From: Ligustrum vulgare
Taxonomy: Eukaryota; Streptophyta; Magnoliopsida; Lamiales; Oleaceae
Length of the DNA stretch: 64,000 nt
Direction of reading: 5' to 3'
NCBI GenBank assembly: GCA_963555705.1
Contig: OY743169.1
Span: forward strand, 46,922,124 to 46,986,123
Numbering within the stretch: position 1 is the stretch's first letter; each line of letters starts with the position of its first letter. The notes below the pieces were generated by a model. The model was not told the DNA's origin and searched no databases. It worked only from the letters and a program-made list of their open reading frames with translations. Made by a program: the position numbers and the translations under genes. Of the stretch, positions 47,575-60,200 are shown one piece after another.

Positions 47575-47805
47575 TAATGATTCTAAATGTCACTAAAATT
47601 TAGTAACGTTTTTTAAACGTTGCCAAAACTTAATTTGAGTTTTGCAAAAATTTCAACTTATCGCAACAATTTTTAAATGTTGTAAAAAGGGATAAATCTC
47701 AAATATTTATATCAAATGCAACATTCAATTACAAAATGTTGCGGTAGACCACTTTTAGCAACATTCAATTAGCAAATGTTGCAAAAGTTCATTTTTGTAG
47801 TAGTG
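47575..47805. repeat. Right subterminal repeats and terminal inverted repeat of the CACTA element
   Basis: Units such as TAACGTTTTTTAAACGTTGC, AACATTCAATTAGCAAATGT and GTTGC recur up to the terminal TTTTTGTAGTAGTG. They are the more diverged counterpart of the left array. Confidence 0.8.
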
Positions 47806-47940
47806 ATATTTGCAAAAATATTTAATACACTATTTTTTTGCAAAAATTTCCAAATTTAGAAAATTATTTTGATGGGAAACTATGTGTAGATTTTAGTAAC
47901 GATTATTCCACTTTAATATATAAGTAAATATAAGTATATA
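47806..47940 (-). mobile_element. Helitron I, 5' part
   Basis: From ATATTTGCAAAAATATTTAA the sequence again follows Helitron J (its 52240-52345), including GGGAAACTATGTGT. This shows that 32235-34217 and this piece were one element before the CACTA insertion. The exact 5' terminus could not be fixed because tandem repeats follow. Confidence 0.7.
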
Positions 47941-48517
47941 TTTAAAAATTGAAACAACTTGTTTGAACTAATACATTAGAAAATTATTTTGGTGGAAAAC
48001 TGTGTGCAAATTTTGGTAATGACTATTATACTTTAATAAATAAGTAAATATAAGTAATTTAAGTATAGATTTAAAAATTGAAACAATTAGTCTAAACTAA
48101 TATATATATATATATATATAAATTAATGACCCACATTTATTACTAATTTTCATTTAATAAAAAATTTTATTTAATACCAACTTTTATTAATTAAATTTTG
48201 ATACTTGTTTTTTTTCTTTTTTTTTAAAGTTTCCTGATTTAGAAATATTTTTGGGCGGGAAAATGTGTGCGTAAAATGGTGATGATTATCCTATTATTAT
48301 ATAGAGATAGATATGTGCGGATTTTGGTAACGATTATTCTACTTCATTATATAAGTATAGATTTAAATTTGAAACAATTAGTTTGAACTAATATATTAGA
48401 AAATTATTTTGGTGGAAAACTATGTGCGAATTTTGGTAACGACTATTCTACTTTAAAATATAAGTAAATATAAGTAATTTAAGTATAGATTTAGAAATTG
48501 AAACAATTAGTTTGAAC

Positions 48518-48582
<65 letters not shown>

Positions 48583-48600
48583 GATCCATATTTATTACTA
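47858..48600. repeat. Tandem ~120-bp units and (TA)n
   Basis: Units beginning AGAAAATTATTTTGGTGG start at 47858, 47978 and 48398, each followed by TTTTGGTAACGACTATTCTA-like and AATATAAGTAATTTAAG stretches. Between them lies an unrelated block (48110-48312) resembling 50434-50568. A (TA)n run of about 60 bases lies at 48517-48580. Confidence 0.75.
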
Positions 48601-48619
48601 ACTTTCATTTAATGCCAAA

Positions 48620-49544
48620 CTAGTATTTCACCCGTGCGATGCACGGAAATTATTATCCGTAATATCGATTTTGATAAGTATTCATAAAATTTTAGTATTT
48701 ATACATAATCAACACATATAAATGCATAAAAAGGATTCTCTATTACAATAATTATTAGGATTTAAAAAAATAACATAAGTAATTCAAATTATTAAAAAAC
48801 TCTTTGAATAGTAAACATCAATTTATATATTTAAATAATAAATTATTATTGATTTCAATAATTTTAATAAATTATTAATAACTTCATAGAAAATGTAATT
48901 TTAATAGTTTTATAATGGTATATCACATTTGATGTAATATTATGTGCATGAATATTGATACATGTGAAATGTATTAGCATATTTCTAATCATTTTTACAT
49001 TTGCCTCTTGTATTTAACGTACTTTTTAATTTTCATTCAAAAGCATCAATCACAATAATTAAAAAAGAAATAGTCAAAATATTTGAATTTAACCAATAAA
49101 ACTTTATTTGCAAAAATAAGTAGTCAAAATATAATAATTTTGAAAATCTCGTGATTGTAATGATACGACAACCGAGTAAAGTGGGAGATTACAAAATTAT
49201 ACCAAAAATTATGACTTATAATCTTTAAAAATTATTAAAATTAAGAATGATTAAAAAAATATTACTCATTCTATTAATATTATTAACTAAAAAAATTCAA
49301 AACATTAATTCTTCAATATTAACCTTCGTTAAATAACTTTTTCTATATATTATTTATAAGTAGCACTTTTTTTTAACCCACTTTTTAATCACGTATTTTT
49401 TCAAAACAATTTTTCAACCACACATTTTACCTCAAAATAAAAATATAGTTGTTGAATAAAGGGTTAATTTATTAAAATATTTAATAACAAAGAATTTAAG
49501 AATTGAATTTTGCCAAACTATCATACTTTTATATATAGTATAGA
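48620..49544 (-). mobile_element. Helitron E, 925 bp, non-autonomous
   Basis: On the minus strand it begins TCTATACTATATATAAAAG at 49544, preceded by A. It ends with hairpin CCGTGCATCGCACGG then GTGAAATA and CTAG at 48620, followed by T. No coding sequence. It aligns with Helitron C (60352-60978) over most of its length. Confidence 0.85.
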
Positions 49545-50093
49545 TTTTCAACATTGCGATGAACTGAAATTGCTATCCGCAATATAGATAAGAATTCATA
49601 AAATTTAATGATTGTATATAATCAACAAAAATACAAAAATAATTTTTTATCACAACAATTATTAAAATTTAAAAACAACATAAATAATCCAAATTATCGA
49701 AAACTTTATTGAATGATAAATGCAAATTCTATAGTTTTTTAATTGTGCATCATGTTAGATGTAATATTATGAGTACAAATATTGATCCTTGTTCAAGATA
49801 TAAATATATTTATTATAATTTCTGCATTTGCCTTATATATTTAATTTTTTCTCAATTTTCATTCAAAAATCACAATAAACTATAAATATGTGTTTAATAT
49901 TAACTCATCAAATATACGACAATTGAACAATATTTAAGATCAAAAAATTATTATATCATAAAATCTTTGTACAATTATTAAAATTAAAAATTATTAAAAA
50001 AAATATTAACCATTGTTTGGTATTTACTATAAAATAATATTAGTACTTATATATATAAGGCAATAAATGCATTCACACAAATCCACCATTCTC

Positions 50094-50135
<42 letters not shown>

Positions 50136-50433
50136 AAGAAGATAAAGATTAATTATGCAATTCCAATGGACTATTCATTAAACAGCTATCATATACCAAT
50201 GGAACACGTTCCAAAGCAATGAATGACATTAAAACTTTTGTATTTTCTCACGTATGTATACATTCAATAAATGAGGTAATATAATGCTGACTATTTAGAT
50301 GATAATTAATAATAGTAACAATAAATGTTAGAAGGAAATTGTGTAATAATACCTAGTAAAAAAAAATTATAAATTCAAAATGGCGGAAAACTAAATAGTA
50401 GTGCAGTCAACCTTGTTATAATATAGATATAGA
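49545..50433 (-). mobile_element. Helitron F, 889 bp, degraded
   Basis: The 5' end TCTATATCTATATTATAAC is at 50433, preceded by A. The 3' end is decayed: AGTTCATCGCAATGTTG replaces the hairpin and abuts the 5' end of Helitron E. The body matches Helitron G (60979-61490), including GCATTTATTG and TTGTCGTATATT. Confidence 0.65.
50094..50135. repeat. (CA)n and (TA)n microsatellite
   Basis: About 12 CA units are followed by about seven TA units, inside Helitron F. Confidence 0.95.
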
Positions 50434-50568
50434 TTTTATTTAAAACCAACTTTTATTAATTAAATTTAATACTTTTTTTTTCTTTTTTCTTTTGGTAAAA
50501 GTTTCCTGATTTAGAAAGATTTTTGGGCGGGAAAATGTGTGCCTAAAATGGTGACAATTATCCTATTA

Positions 50569-52343
50569 CTAGTATCGCACCCGTGCGTTGCACAGAAGAA
50601 TAATATGAAATGATTTTACTGCAAATATCATTACAAAATAGGGAAAAAATTGAACACATAAATTGCTTTGATTAATGATACAAACTGTCAACGAATGCAA
50701 AAAATAAAAATAAATTACAATTCTCATCAATTTTGGAAAAATATCTTTAAATAGATACATTATTTGTACAGTTTGTAGTTGTTTATACCCGTGTGATACA
50801 CTAAAGTTGATATAGACAAAATATATTTAAACAATTGCTCAAAATTAAATTAAATAATACAATTCTTCAAATATATGTTGTATAGAATAAATAAAAAATT
50901 TTGTCCAAATATTTTTTACTAATGCGAATAGAAATAATAACCCTCAAAATATTATAATTTACATAAAATAAAGTAATTGTAACAAATTAAATATATAAGG
51001 TCCTATATATAAATAAATGTAACAAATTAAGCAATAATGACGATGCAAGAAAGTAAAAATCAACCTCAAGATTTGTGGTGTACGAACATGAAATTCAACT
51101 CAAGAGATCTTTCGTATGATTAATAATTTTTAATTTTTAAATGAAATGTATTTAATTGAACATAATTACATGCATAATTAATTATAGGTCAATAAAAAAA
51201 TTATTAATGAAAACATAAATAAAATATATATAGTGAATCTTTTTGTCCATATATGTTAATAAAATTAAGAAATAAAGTTTATCATTTTTACGGGAAAACA
51301 GATAATGAATTAAGTATTTTATAGATTGTACTATGAACATATCAACTCCATTTCTAGAAATACACATTCAATAAATGAATTTTTCTTTTTTTAAAAAAAA
51401 CTTTTGAACTACAAAATTAGGCTCATACAATACATATGCAAAACTCAACTTATATATTCTCCTTAAGATCGATGTTTTCTTTTCATATATTGTTTTTCAT
51501 CATATTCTTCTCAAAAAGAGGTGTAGGATAGACTTTTTTGGCATAATTTGATTTTTAAGCATTAATTATTAATTTCAAATGTTTTTTCTAAAATAATAAT
51601 GATTAATTTTAATAAATATTGTCACGTTAATTGATTATTCTTTCTTCATATTGACAATTTCTTTATTCATATTGTTACATTATTATTTTAATAAAAATTA
51701 TTTTAGTTATTTAAATTTATAATGAAAAATTGAAAAATGAACAGAATCAGTAAATAAATAAAAATAATGTGAAAATGATGAATGGATTGAAGAAATATTA
51801 AGTTTGTAAAATTCAATAAACTAATTGGATTTGCCTTAAAAATTCATATAGTTATTATTTATTTTAATTTGATGAGAAAAAATCAGAACATAAATTAATC
51901 ACCTATGACTAAAATGAATTTAGTTAACTAATTATAGATAATATTATAGGACTTAAATGATATAATTTAAAATGAATTAGATATTGAGGAAAAATGAAAA
52001 ATATAAAAAAAAATTACCTTTATTTTTTATATGATTTTACGGAACAATATATTTACAAATTGTTCTCACTTGTTAGCTTGTATTGAATTTCTCACTGTGA
52101 TCTTTCATTTGACACACATATTACATATTTTTCGATTTCAAAATAATACAATAATTATTAAAATAATAAAAAAATATAACATTTTGATGTTATTAATAAC
52201 ATAGCAAGAATGTCAATGCAATTAATGACACATGTAAAATAATAATTGCTAAAATATTTAATATACTATTTTTTAGCAAAAAAAATTTCCAAATTTAGAA
52301 TTTTTTTTTTTTGCGGGAAACTATGTGTGTATTTTGGTGATGG

Positions 52344-52386
<43 letters not shown>

Positions 52387-52419
52387 GATTAAGATAAGAT
52401 ATAAAGATAAAGATAAAGA
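50569..52419 (-). mobile_element. Helitron J, 1.85 kb, non-autonomous
   Basis: The 5' end TCTTTATCTTTATC is at 52419, preceded by A. The 3' end has CTGTGCAACGCACGGGTGCGATA then CTAG at 50569, followed by T. No coding sequence. It is the close relative of Helitron I and lets the latter be traced across the CACTA insertion. A (TA)n run lies at 52345-52382. Confidence 0.82.
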
Positions 52420-52423
52420 TTTT

Positions 52424-52957
52424 CATTTTCAATATAACACATTTACATAGATAAGACATTTATTTATGTTGAAATATATTAATACAATTTCTTCATTTCC
52501 AACCTAACACATTTATATAGGTATCACATTTGCTTATGTTCAAATATATTAATTCAATTTTTTTTTGATTTCCTACATAATACATTTACACATAGTTCAC
52601 TTATTACAACTATTTTCATTATTTATTTATATTTATATATTTTATATTATATAAAAGTAGAAGTGAGGAGAAAGAGTCATTTTTAGCAAATTTATATAGC
52701 ATCTATTTATTTATTTTAAAATATATTAATCAAAATTTTCATTTTCAATATAACGTATTTACATAGATATGACATTTATTTATGTTCAAATATATTAATA
52801 AATTTTTTTCATTTCCTACATAACACTTATATAGGTATCACATTTATTTATATTCAAATATATTAATTTAATTTCTTCATTTCTTACATAACACATTTAC
52901 AAATAGTTCATTTATTACAACTATTTTCATTATTTATTTATATTTACATATTATATA
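52424..52957. repeat. Minisatellite-like array, second locus
   Basis: The same ~70-75-bp units as at 28540-29878, including the internal AAAAGTAGAAGTGAGGAGA (52655) and the final CATTTATTACAACTATTTTC block. Here too the array ends where a plus-strand Helitron begins. Confidence 0.8.
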
Positions 52958-52990
52958 TCTTACTTAATACTAAAGGAGGAGAATTTCTCA

Positions 52991-54710
52991 CCAATTTGAC
53001 ACAACTTTTTGTGATTTTTTTTATACAATATTATATATTATATATTTCATTTATTTTCACACTCAACTTTTATTGCTTTCACACTCCAAAGACTAAAACT
53101 CAACTTTTATTGTGTTCACACTGCTACTTCCACTTAAATATTTTTATGGAGATTTTTTTTTACTTATTTATATTTGATTATTTGTATTTAAACCTCTCTT
53201 TCCATAATTTTTTTTTTTTTTTATCCTTTAATGTTTTGAATTTTGCAAATAAGTATTTGTGTGCAGTCATACAAATTCAATGCAAAACTTTCAGTTCAAA
53301 ATTATATTGAAATTGTATCACGCATCTAATACTAAATAAATCTTATTCTATAAAACTTTTTATAAATAATCTTATTTTTTTAGTTATTTAGTACATCTAA
53401 AAATTTGAGCTCCTTTGTATTGCGTTCTATTAACTTAATTAGTATTTTTATAGAAAGTTACATTTAATACGGAAATAATTTTTTTCAATAATTGTGATAT
53501 TTTATTGTTATTAATCTTATGTATGAATAATTTCGTCATGTCATACAAATCTAATATCGACTCCTCCCGCCAATTTGACACAACTTTTTGTGATTTTTTT
53601 TATACAATATTATATATTATATATTTCATTTATTTTCACACTCAAATTTTATTGCTTTCACACTCCAAAGACCAAAACTCAACTTTTATTGTGTTCACAC
53701 TGCTACTTCCACTTAAATATTTTTATGGAGATTTTTTTTTACTTATTTATATTTGATTATTTGTGTTTAAACCTCTATTTTCATAATTTTTTTTTTATCT
53801 TTTAATGTTTTGAATTTTGCAAATAAGTATTTGTGTGCAGTCATACAAATTTAATGCAAATTTTCAGTTCAAAATTATATCGAAGTTGTATCACGCATCT
53901 AATACTAAATAAATCTTATTGTATAAAACTTTTTATAAATAATCTTATTTTTTTTAGTTATTTAGTATATCGAAAATTTTGAGCTCTTTTGTATTGCGTT
54001 ATATTAACTTCATTAGTATTTTTATAGAAAGTTAGATTTAATACGTAAATAATTTTTTTTCAATAATTGTAATATTTTATTGGTATCAATCTTATGGATG
54101 AATAATTTCGTCTTGTCATACAAATCTAATATCGACTCCTCCAGCCAATTTGACACAACTTTTTGTGATTTTTTTATACAATATTATATATTTCATTTAT
54201 TTTCACACTCAACTTTTGTTACTTTCACACTCCAAAGACCAAAACTCAACTTTTATTGTGTTCACACTGCTACTTCCACTTAAATATTTTTATGGAGATT
54301 TTTTTTTTTTACTTATTGATATTTGATTATTTGTATTTAAACCTCTCTTTTCATAATTTTTTTTTTAACTTTTAATGTTTTGAATTTTGAAAATAAGTAT
54401 TTGTGTGCAGTCATACAAATTCAATGCAAAATTTTCAGTTCAAAATTATATCGAAATTGTATCACGCATCTAATACTAAATAAATCTTATTGAATAAAAC
54501 TTTTTATAAATAATCTTATTTTTTTAGTTATTTAGTGCATCTAAAAATTTGAGCTCCTTTGTATTGCGTTCAATTATTTAATTAGTATTTTTATAAAAAG
54601 TTATATTTAATACGTAAATATTTTTTTTCAATAAATGTGTTATTTTATTCGTATCAATCTTATGGATGAATAATTTCGTTCTGTCATACAAATCTAATAT
54701 CGAATTTTCA
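52991..54710. repeat. Three tandem 577-bp units in Helitron A
   Basis: CCAATTTGACACAACTTTTT begins units at 52991, 53569 and 54145 (periods 578 and 576). Each ends in TCATACAAATCTAATATCGA. Helitron B and Helitron D have one unit each. Two extra units explain the length difference between A (4219 bp) and B (3078 bp). Confidence 0.93.
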
Positions 54711-55879
54711 TTTATATTTATATCGAATATTTAATCAATTTGTATTAAATTTTGTTTTAAATAATCATACTTTTAATTCAATATTTATGATTCTTAAATT
54801 TTTGCTACAATAAGTAAATTGTCTCCCAATTTATTTAACTGATAATTGAGATGATCAATATTATATTATAATTTTCATCAAAAAATAATTACGTTGTATA
54901 AAAATTGCAAAAACTTATAATACCATGAATTTGATGCATATTTGTCAATCACAATTTTAGTTTTTTTCCTTTTTTATGATTATCGAATTTGTTTCTTATA
55001 CGTGTTGTTTTTCATTGTCAATGGTCAAAACAATAATTTTTATCTTTTATAGCATGATCTATATTATTAATTTTTTCATCTATTGTTTGATTGTTCATAT
55101 TACATGGACATTGGAGATCCTACATTTAAATATTTATTTTGTAAAGCAAATTTTTGGTGCGAGGAGAGAGTGAATAAGCATTATAAAACATGTCGTAATT
55201 CGAAATTCTCATTTTGTTGTGGGGTGAACACGATTTTTAATAATATTTCAAACCAAACCATTTAAAACGGTTTGGAATTTTTCCAAGCCAAACTAAACCA
55301 TTTCATTTTTTAAACAAAATAAAATCAAACTATTTTTTGCGATTTGGTGTGGTTTGAAACCACGGATTGCCGATGAATAAATTAGTATATTTCAAAGCGA
55401 GCTCAAAGACCCATATTCATCTAAAATTTCGAGTTGAAACTAGCTCAAAAATAGTAGTAAGTTTCTAATTGAGTGCTTTGTTGTGAATCAATCCATGTTG
55501 ACAAACAAACTAATTATATAGAAGTAAACTATCATTAGCTCTTATATTAAAAATTTTATTTTAAGAAAATATCTTGGATGATGATAATGAATTGTAGGAG
55601 GAAAAATTATTTCCAAATGATTGTAGATTTGACCAAATTAATCTATGTCTCCTCAATTTTGATTTGTTGACAATAAAAGTATATTGCTTTTTTTTTTTTT
55701 TTTTTTTTAAAATTGAACATTTGCCTTTATTTTTATTTTTTAAAATTTGGCGGATTGGCTGTTTGAAATCGCGATTTTGACAATTGAAACCTAAACCAAA
55801 TTGTTTAAGGTGGTTTGGAATTTTTACAAACCAAACCATTTGTTGCAATTTAATTCGATTTTGCGGTTTATTTGTTCAC

Positions 55880-57040
55880 CCCTACTTTGTTGTATACAAG
55901 AGAAAGTGAATATTTCTCTTATGGAAGATCATCCTCTAATTTTGAAAGATTTGTTATATGACAGGGAGACAAGATTAAAAATTCCATTGAGAACATTCAG
56001 ACATATAATATGTTGTTTTCATTCACAGCTATGGGGGAATAGATAATGAGCTAAATGATGGTAGAGAGCCTCCCCTCTTCAGATTACACGATCAAAATTG
56101 CCATAAGATTGAGAGTCTATTTCCTGATGACAATTCAGCTCTGCAATTTGATCGCTTTACATTGTTGACAATGTGGATGAGGTTGAAAGCAGAAAAAGGG
56201 TCGTGAGGTACGTATTATGTATTTATTGCTTTTATATTTATATTATTTACGGATAATTTTGTTGTGATATTCTAAAATTTAATTTATGTCTTTTAATGTC
56301 CCCGGGTACGAGTGAATCATGCGATTCTATGTTGCATGATTTAATAGTTTCTAATTCGAAGGATATGCTAGACAAATACAACAAATTTTTAAGGCAATTT
56401 AGGTCGGTTTGAGAAAAGATGATTGAGGAAACACTTCAAATTTAAGACTTATACTTATTGGTTGGTGGGCGACCAATGATGGCCAATATGATTTTTCAAT
56501 TGTTGATGAAATTGCCGAATTGATTGTCGGTAGATTTTGACACACTACCTGGACACATGGATATTACTATTGCGCCACGTGGTGGACCTTTGCAACAGAT
56601 AAGTGAGGACACAAGTTCTTTCTGGGAAATATTGATCATACACAGGGATTGAGTAATGGAACAAGGTTGATAGTTACAAAACTTGGCGACCATGTTCTAG
56701 AAGGTCAAATTTTTTCTGGCATCAATGCAAGACACAAGTTCTTTATTCCAATGTTATCATTGAACCCTTCTGATTCTAGGATACTTATTAGATTTCAAAG
56801 AAGACAATTTCTATTGATGGTGTCATATGCCATGACTATCAATAAGAGTCAGGGACAATCATTCTCGCATGTGGAACTTCTTCTTAAACGGATGGTGCTT
56901 ACACATGGATAACTTTATGTTGCGATTTCTAGAGTGACAAATCGTTCCAAATTAAAGATATCGATTTGTGATAAGAAAGGAAGAACAACAAAATTAACAA
57001 ACAACGTTGTGTACAAAAAAGTATTCCAGAATTTGTAGTC
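55880..57040 (+). pseudogene. Helitron transposase remnant (N-terminal part and helicase C-terminus)
   Basis: Two parts are readable. First, an N-terminal segment: CIQEKVNISLMEDHPLILKD, a decayed NIQTYNM/FSFTSMGG-like stretch and HKIESLFPDDNSALQFDRF (about 55895-56200). Then an intron-like gap, LDKYNKFLRQFRS and LIGWW.TNDGQYDFSIVDEI (about 56350-56530). Second, the end of the Pif1-like helicase: LSNGTRLIVTKLGDHVLEG, FQRRQFLLMVSYAMTINKSQ and LYVAISRVTNRSKLK (56645-56960). The HUH (Rep) domain and helicase motifs I-IV are missing and several stops occur. Full-length plant Helitron proteins are over 1,000 residues. Confidence 0.85.
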
Positions 57041-57148
57041 ATATGAAATCAATAAATAATGATATTATCTCTTATTTGCGAAATTTATTTATTTTAAGAA
57101 AGGATTTATCTAATTTCATATTGAATTATCTTTATCCAAACGTTTCTT

Positions 57149-57176
57149 CCCGTGCATCGCACGGGTGATTAACTAG
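57149..57176 (+). other. Helitron A 3' terminal hairpin and CTAG end
   Basis: A seven-pair stem CCCGTGC/GCACGGG with loop ATC is followed after seven bases by CTAG. This is the Helitron termination signal; its mirror for Helitron B is at 57274-57301. Confidence 0.92.
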
Positions 57177-57273
57177 TTTTATTATATAGAAGTAGAAGTG
57201 GGGAGAGAGAGTCATTAAATGCAATTTTCCCTCCAAAATTACTCTCTCTTATCACTTCTACTTTTATAGATAA
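57177..57273. repeat. Foldback between Helitrons A and B
   Basis: Arms ATATAGAAGTAGAAGTGGGG and its near complement (ATCACTTCTACTTTTATAG) surround CATTAAATGCAATTTTCCCT. It is about 90% like the foldback at 32109-32234, which has the same Helitron neighbours. Confidence 0.85.
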
Positions 57274-60200
57274 CTAGTTAATTACCCGTGCGATGCACGG
57301 GAAGAAACGTTTGGATAAAGATAATTCAATATGAAATTAGATAAATCCTTTTCATAAAATAAATAAATTTCGCAAATAAGAGATAATATCATCATTTATT
57401 GATTTCATATGATTACAAATTCTGGAATACTTCTTTGTACACAACGTTGTTTGTTGATTTTGTTGTTCTTCCTTTCTTATCAAAAATCAATATCTTTAAT
57501 CTGGAACGATTTGTCACCCTAGAATCGCAACATAAAGTTATCCATGTGTAAGCACCAGTCGTTTAAGAAGAAATTCCATATGCGAGAATGATTGTCCCTG
57601 ACTCTTATTGATGGTCATGACATATGACACCATTAATAGAAATTGTCTTCTTTGAAATCTAATAAGTATCCTAGAATCAGAAGGGTTCAACGATAAAATT
57701 GGAATAAAGAACTTGTGTCTTGCATTGATGCCAGAAAAAATTTGACCTTCTAGAACATGGTCGCCAAGTTTTGTAACTATCAACCTTGTTCCATTACTCA
57801 ATCCCTGTGTATGATCAATATTTCTCATAAAGAACTTGTGTCCTCACTTATCAGTTGCAAAGGTCCACCACGTGGCGCAATAGTGATATCCATGTGTCTA
57901 GGTAGTGTGTCAAAATCCACCGACAATCAATTCGGCAATTTCATCGACAATAGAAAAATCATATTGGCCATCATTGGTCGCCTACCAACCAATAAGTATA
58001 AGTCTTAAATTTGAAGTGTTTCCTCAATCATCTTTTCTCAAACCGACCTAAATCGCCTTAACAATTTGTTGTATTTGTCTAGCATATCCTTCAAATCAGA
58101 AACTATTAAATCATGCAACATAGAATCGCATGATTCACTCGTACCCGGGGACATTAAAAGACATAAATTAAATTTTAGAATATCACAACAAAATTATTCG
58201 TAAATAATATAAATATAAAAGCAATAAATATATAATACGTACCTCACGACCCTTTTTCTGCTTTCAACCTCATTCACATTGTCAACAATGTAAAGCGATC
58301 AAATTGCAAAGCTGAACCGTCATCAGGAAATAGACTCTCAATCTTATGGCAATTTTGATCGTGTAATCTGAAGAGGAGAGGCTCTCTACCATCATTTAGC
58401 TCATTATCTATTCCCCCATAGCTGTGAATGAAAACAACATATTATATGTCTGAATGTTCTCAATGGAATTTTTAATCCTGTCTCCCTGTCATATAACAAA
58501 TCTTTCAAAATTAGAGGATGATCTTCCATAAGAGAAATATTTACTTTCTCTTGTATACAACAAAGTAGGGGTGAACAAATAAACTGCAAAATCGAATTAA
58601 ATTGCAACAAATGGTTTGGTTTGTAAAAATTCCAAACCACCTTAAACAATTTGGTTTAGGTTTCAATTGTCAAAATCGCGATTTCAAACAGCCAATCCCC
58701 CAAATTTTAAAAAATAAAAATAAAGGCAAATGTTCAATTTAAAAAAAAAAAAAGCAATATACTTTTATTGTCAACAAATCAAAATTGAGGAGACATAGAT
58801 TAATTTGTTCAAATCTACAATCATTTGGAAATAATTTTTCCTCCTACAATTCATTATCATCATCCAAGATATTTTCTTAAAATAAAATTTTTAATATAAG
58901 AGCTAATGATAGTTTACTTCTATATAATTAGTTTGTTTGTCAACATGGATTGATTCACAACAAAGCACTCAATTAGAAACTTAATACTATTTTTTAGCTA
59001 GTTTCAACTCGAAATTTTAGATGAATATGTGTCTTTGAGCTCGCTTTGAAATATACTAATTTATTCATCAGCAATCCGTGGTTTCAAACCGCACCAAATC
59101 GCAAAAAATAGTTTGATTTTATTTTGTTTAAAAAATGAAATGGTTTAGTTTGGCTTGGAAAAATTCCAAACCGTTTTAAATGGTTTTGTTTGAAATATTA
59201 TTAAAAATCGTGTTTTATTAAAAATCGTGTTCACCCCACAACAAAATGAGAACTTCGAATTACGACATGTTTTATAATGCTTATTCACTCTCTCCTCGCA
59301 CCAACAATTTGCTTTGCAAAATAAATATTTAAATGTAGGATCTCCAATGTCCATGTAATTTGAACAATCAAACAATAGATGAAAAAGTTAATAATATAGA
59401 TCATGCTATAAAAGATAAGAATTATTGTTTTGACCATTGACAATGAAAAACAACACGTATAAGAAACGAATTCGATAATCATAAAAAAAGAAAAAAAACT
59501 TAAATTGTGATTGACAAAGATGCATCAAATTCATGGTATTATAAGTTTTTGCAATTTTTATACAACGTAATTATTTTTTGATGAAAATTATAATATAATA
59601 TCGATCATCTCAATTATCAGTTAAGAAAATTGGGAGACAATTTACTTATTGTTGTAAAAATTTAAGAATCATAAATATTGAATTAAAAGTATGATTATTT
59701 AAAACAAAATTTAATACAAATTGATTAAATATTCGATATAAATATAAATGAAAATTCGATATTAGATTTGTATGACAGAACGAAATTATTCATCCATAAG
59801 ATTGTACCAATAAAATATCACAATTATTGAAAAAAATTATTTACGTATTAAATGTAACTTTCTATAAAAATACTAATTAAGTTAATAGAACGCAATACAA
59901 AGGAGCTCAAATTTTTAGATGTACTAAATAACTAAAAAAATAAAATTATTTATAAAAAGTTTTATGCAATAAGATTTATTTAGTATTAGATGCATGATAC
60001 AACTTCGATATAATTTTGAACTGAAAATTTTGCATTGAATTTGTATGACTGCACACAAATACTTATTTCCAAAATTCAAAACATTAAAAGATAAAAAAAA
60101 AATTATGAAAAGAAAGATTTAAACACAAATAATCAAATATAAATAAGTAAAAAAAATTTCCATAAAAATATTTAAGTGGAAGTAGCAGTGTGAACACAAT

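Larger units (their letters stand above)
34218..47805 (-). mobile_element. CACTA (En/Spm) transposon, 13.6 kb, target duplication ATA
   Basis: The left end CACTACAACAAAAATAGTC and right end TTTTTGTAGTAGTG are CACTA inverted repeats. ATA flanks both (34215-34217 and 47806-47808). Both ends carry arrays of GCAACGTTT/GTTGC subterminal units. The minus strand encodes a Transposase_24-type gene (35860-37790) and a TNP2 transposase (38126-42267). The interval between the TNP2 start and the right end holds a captured host gene fragment, a solo LTR and a small MITE. Flanking Helitron sequence is continuous when the element is removed. Both element genes are broken, so this copy cannot supply its own transposase. 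Confidence 0.93.
52958..57176 (+). mobile_element. Helitron A, 4.2 kb, with transposase remnants
   Basis: It starts TCTTACTTAATACTAAAGG (preceded by A) and ends with hairpin CCCGTGCATCGCACGGG (57149-57165), seven spacer bases and CTAG (57173-57176), followed by T: the full set of Helitron hallmarks. It contains a decayed Helitron transposase (55880-57040) lacking the HUH replication-initiator region and most of the helicase. The 5' third carries three tandem copies of a 577-bp unit. It faces Helitron B tail to tail. Confidence 0.92.

Noticed and set aside
52996..53805. Phe/Tyr-rich open frames repeated in Helitron A
   Set aside because: They are the T-rich 577-bp non-coding units read in frame; repeats drift in and out of frame with no selection visible.
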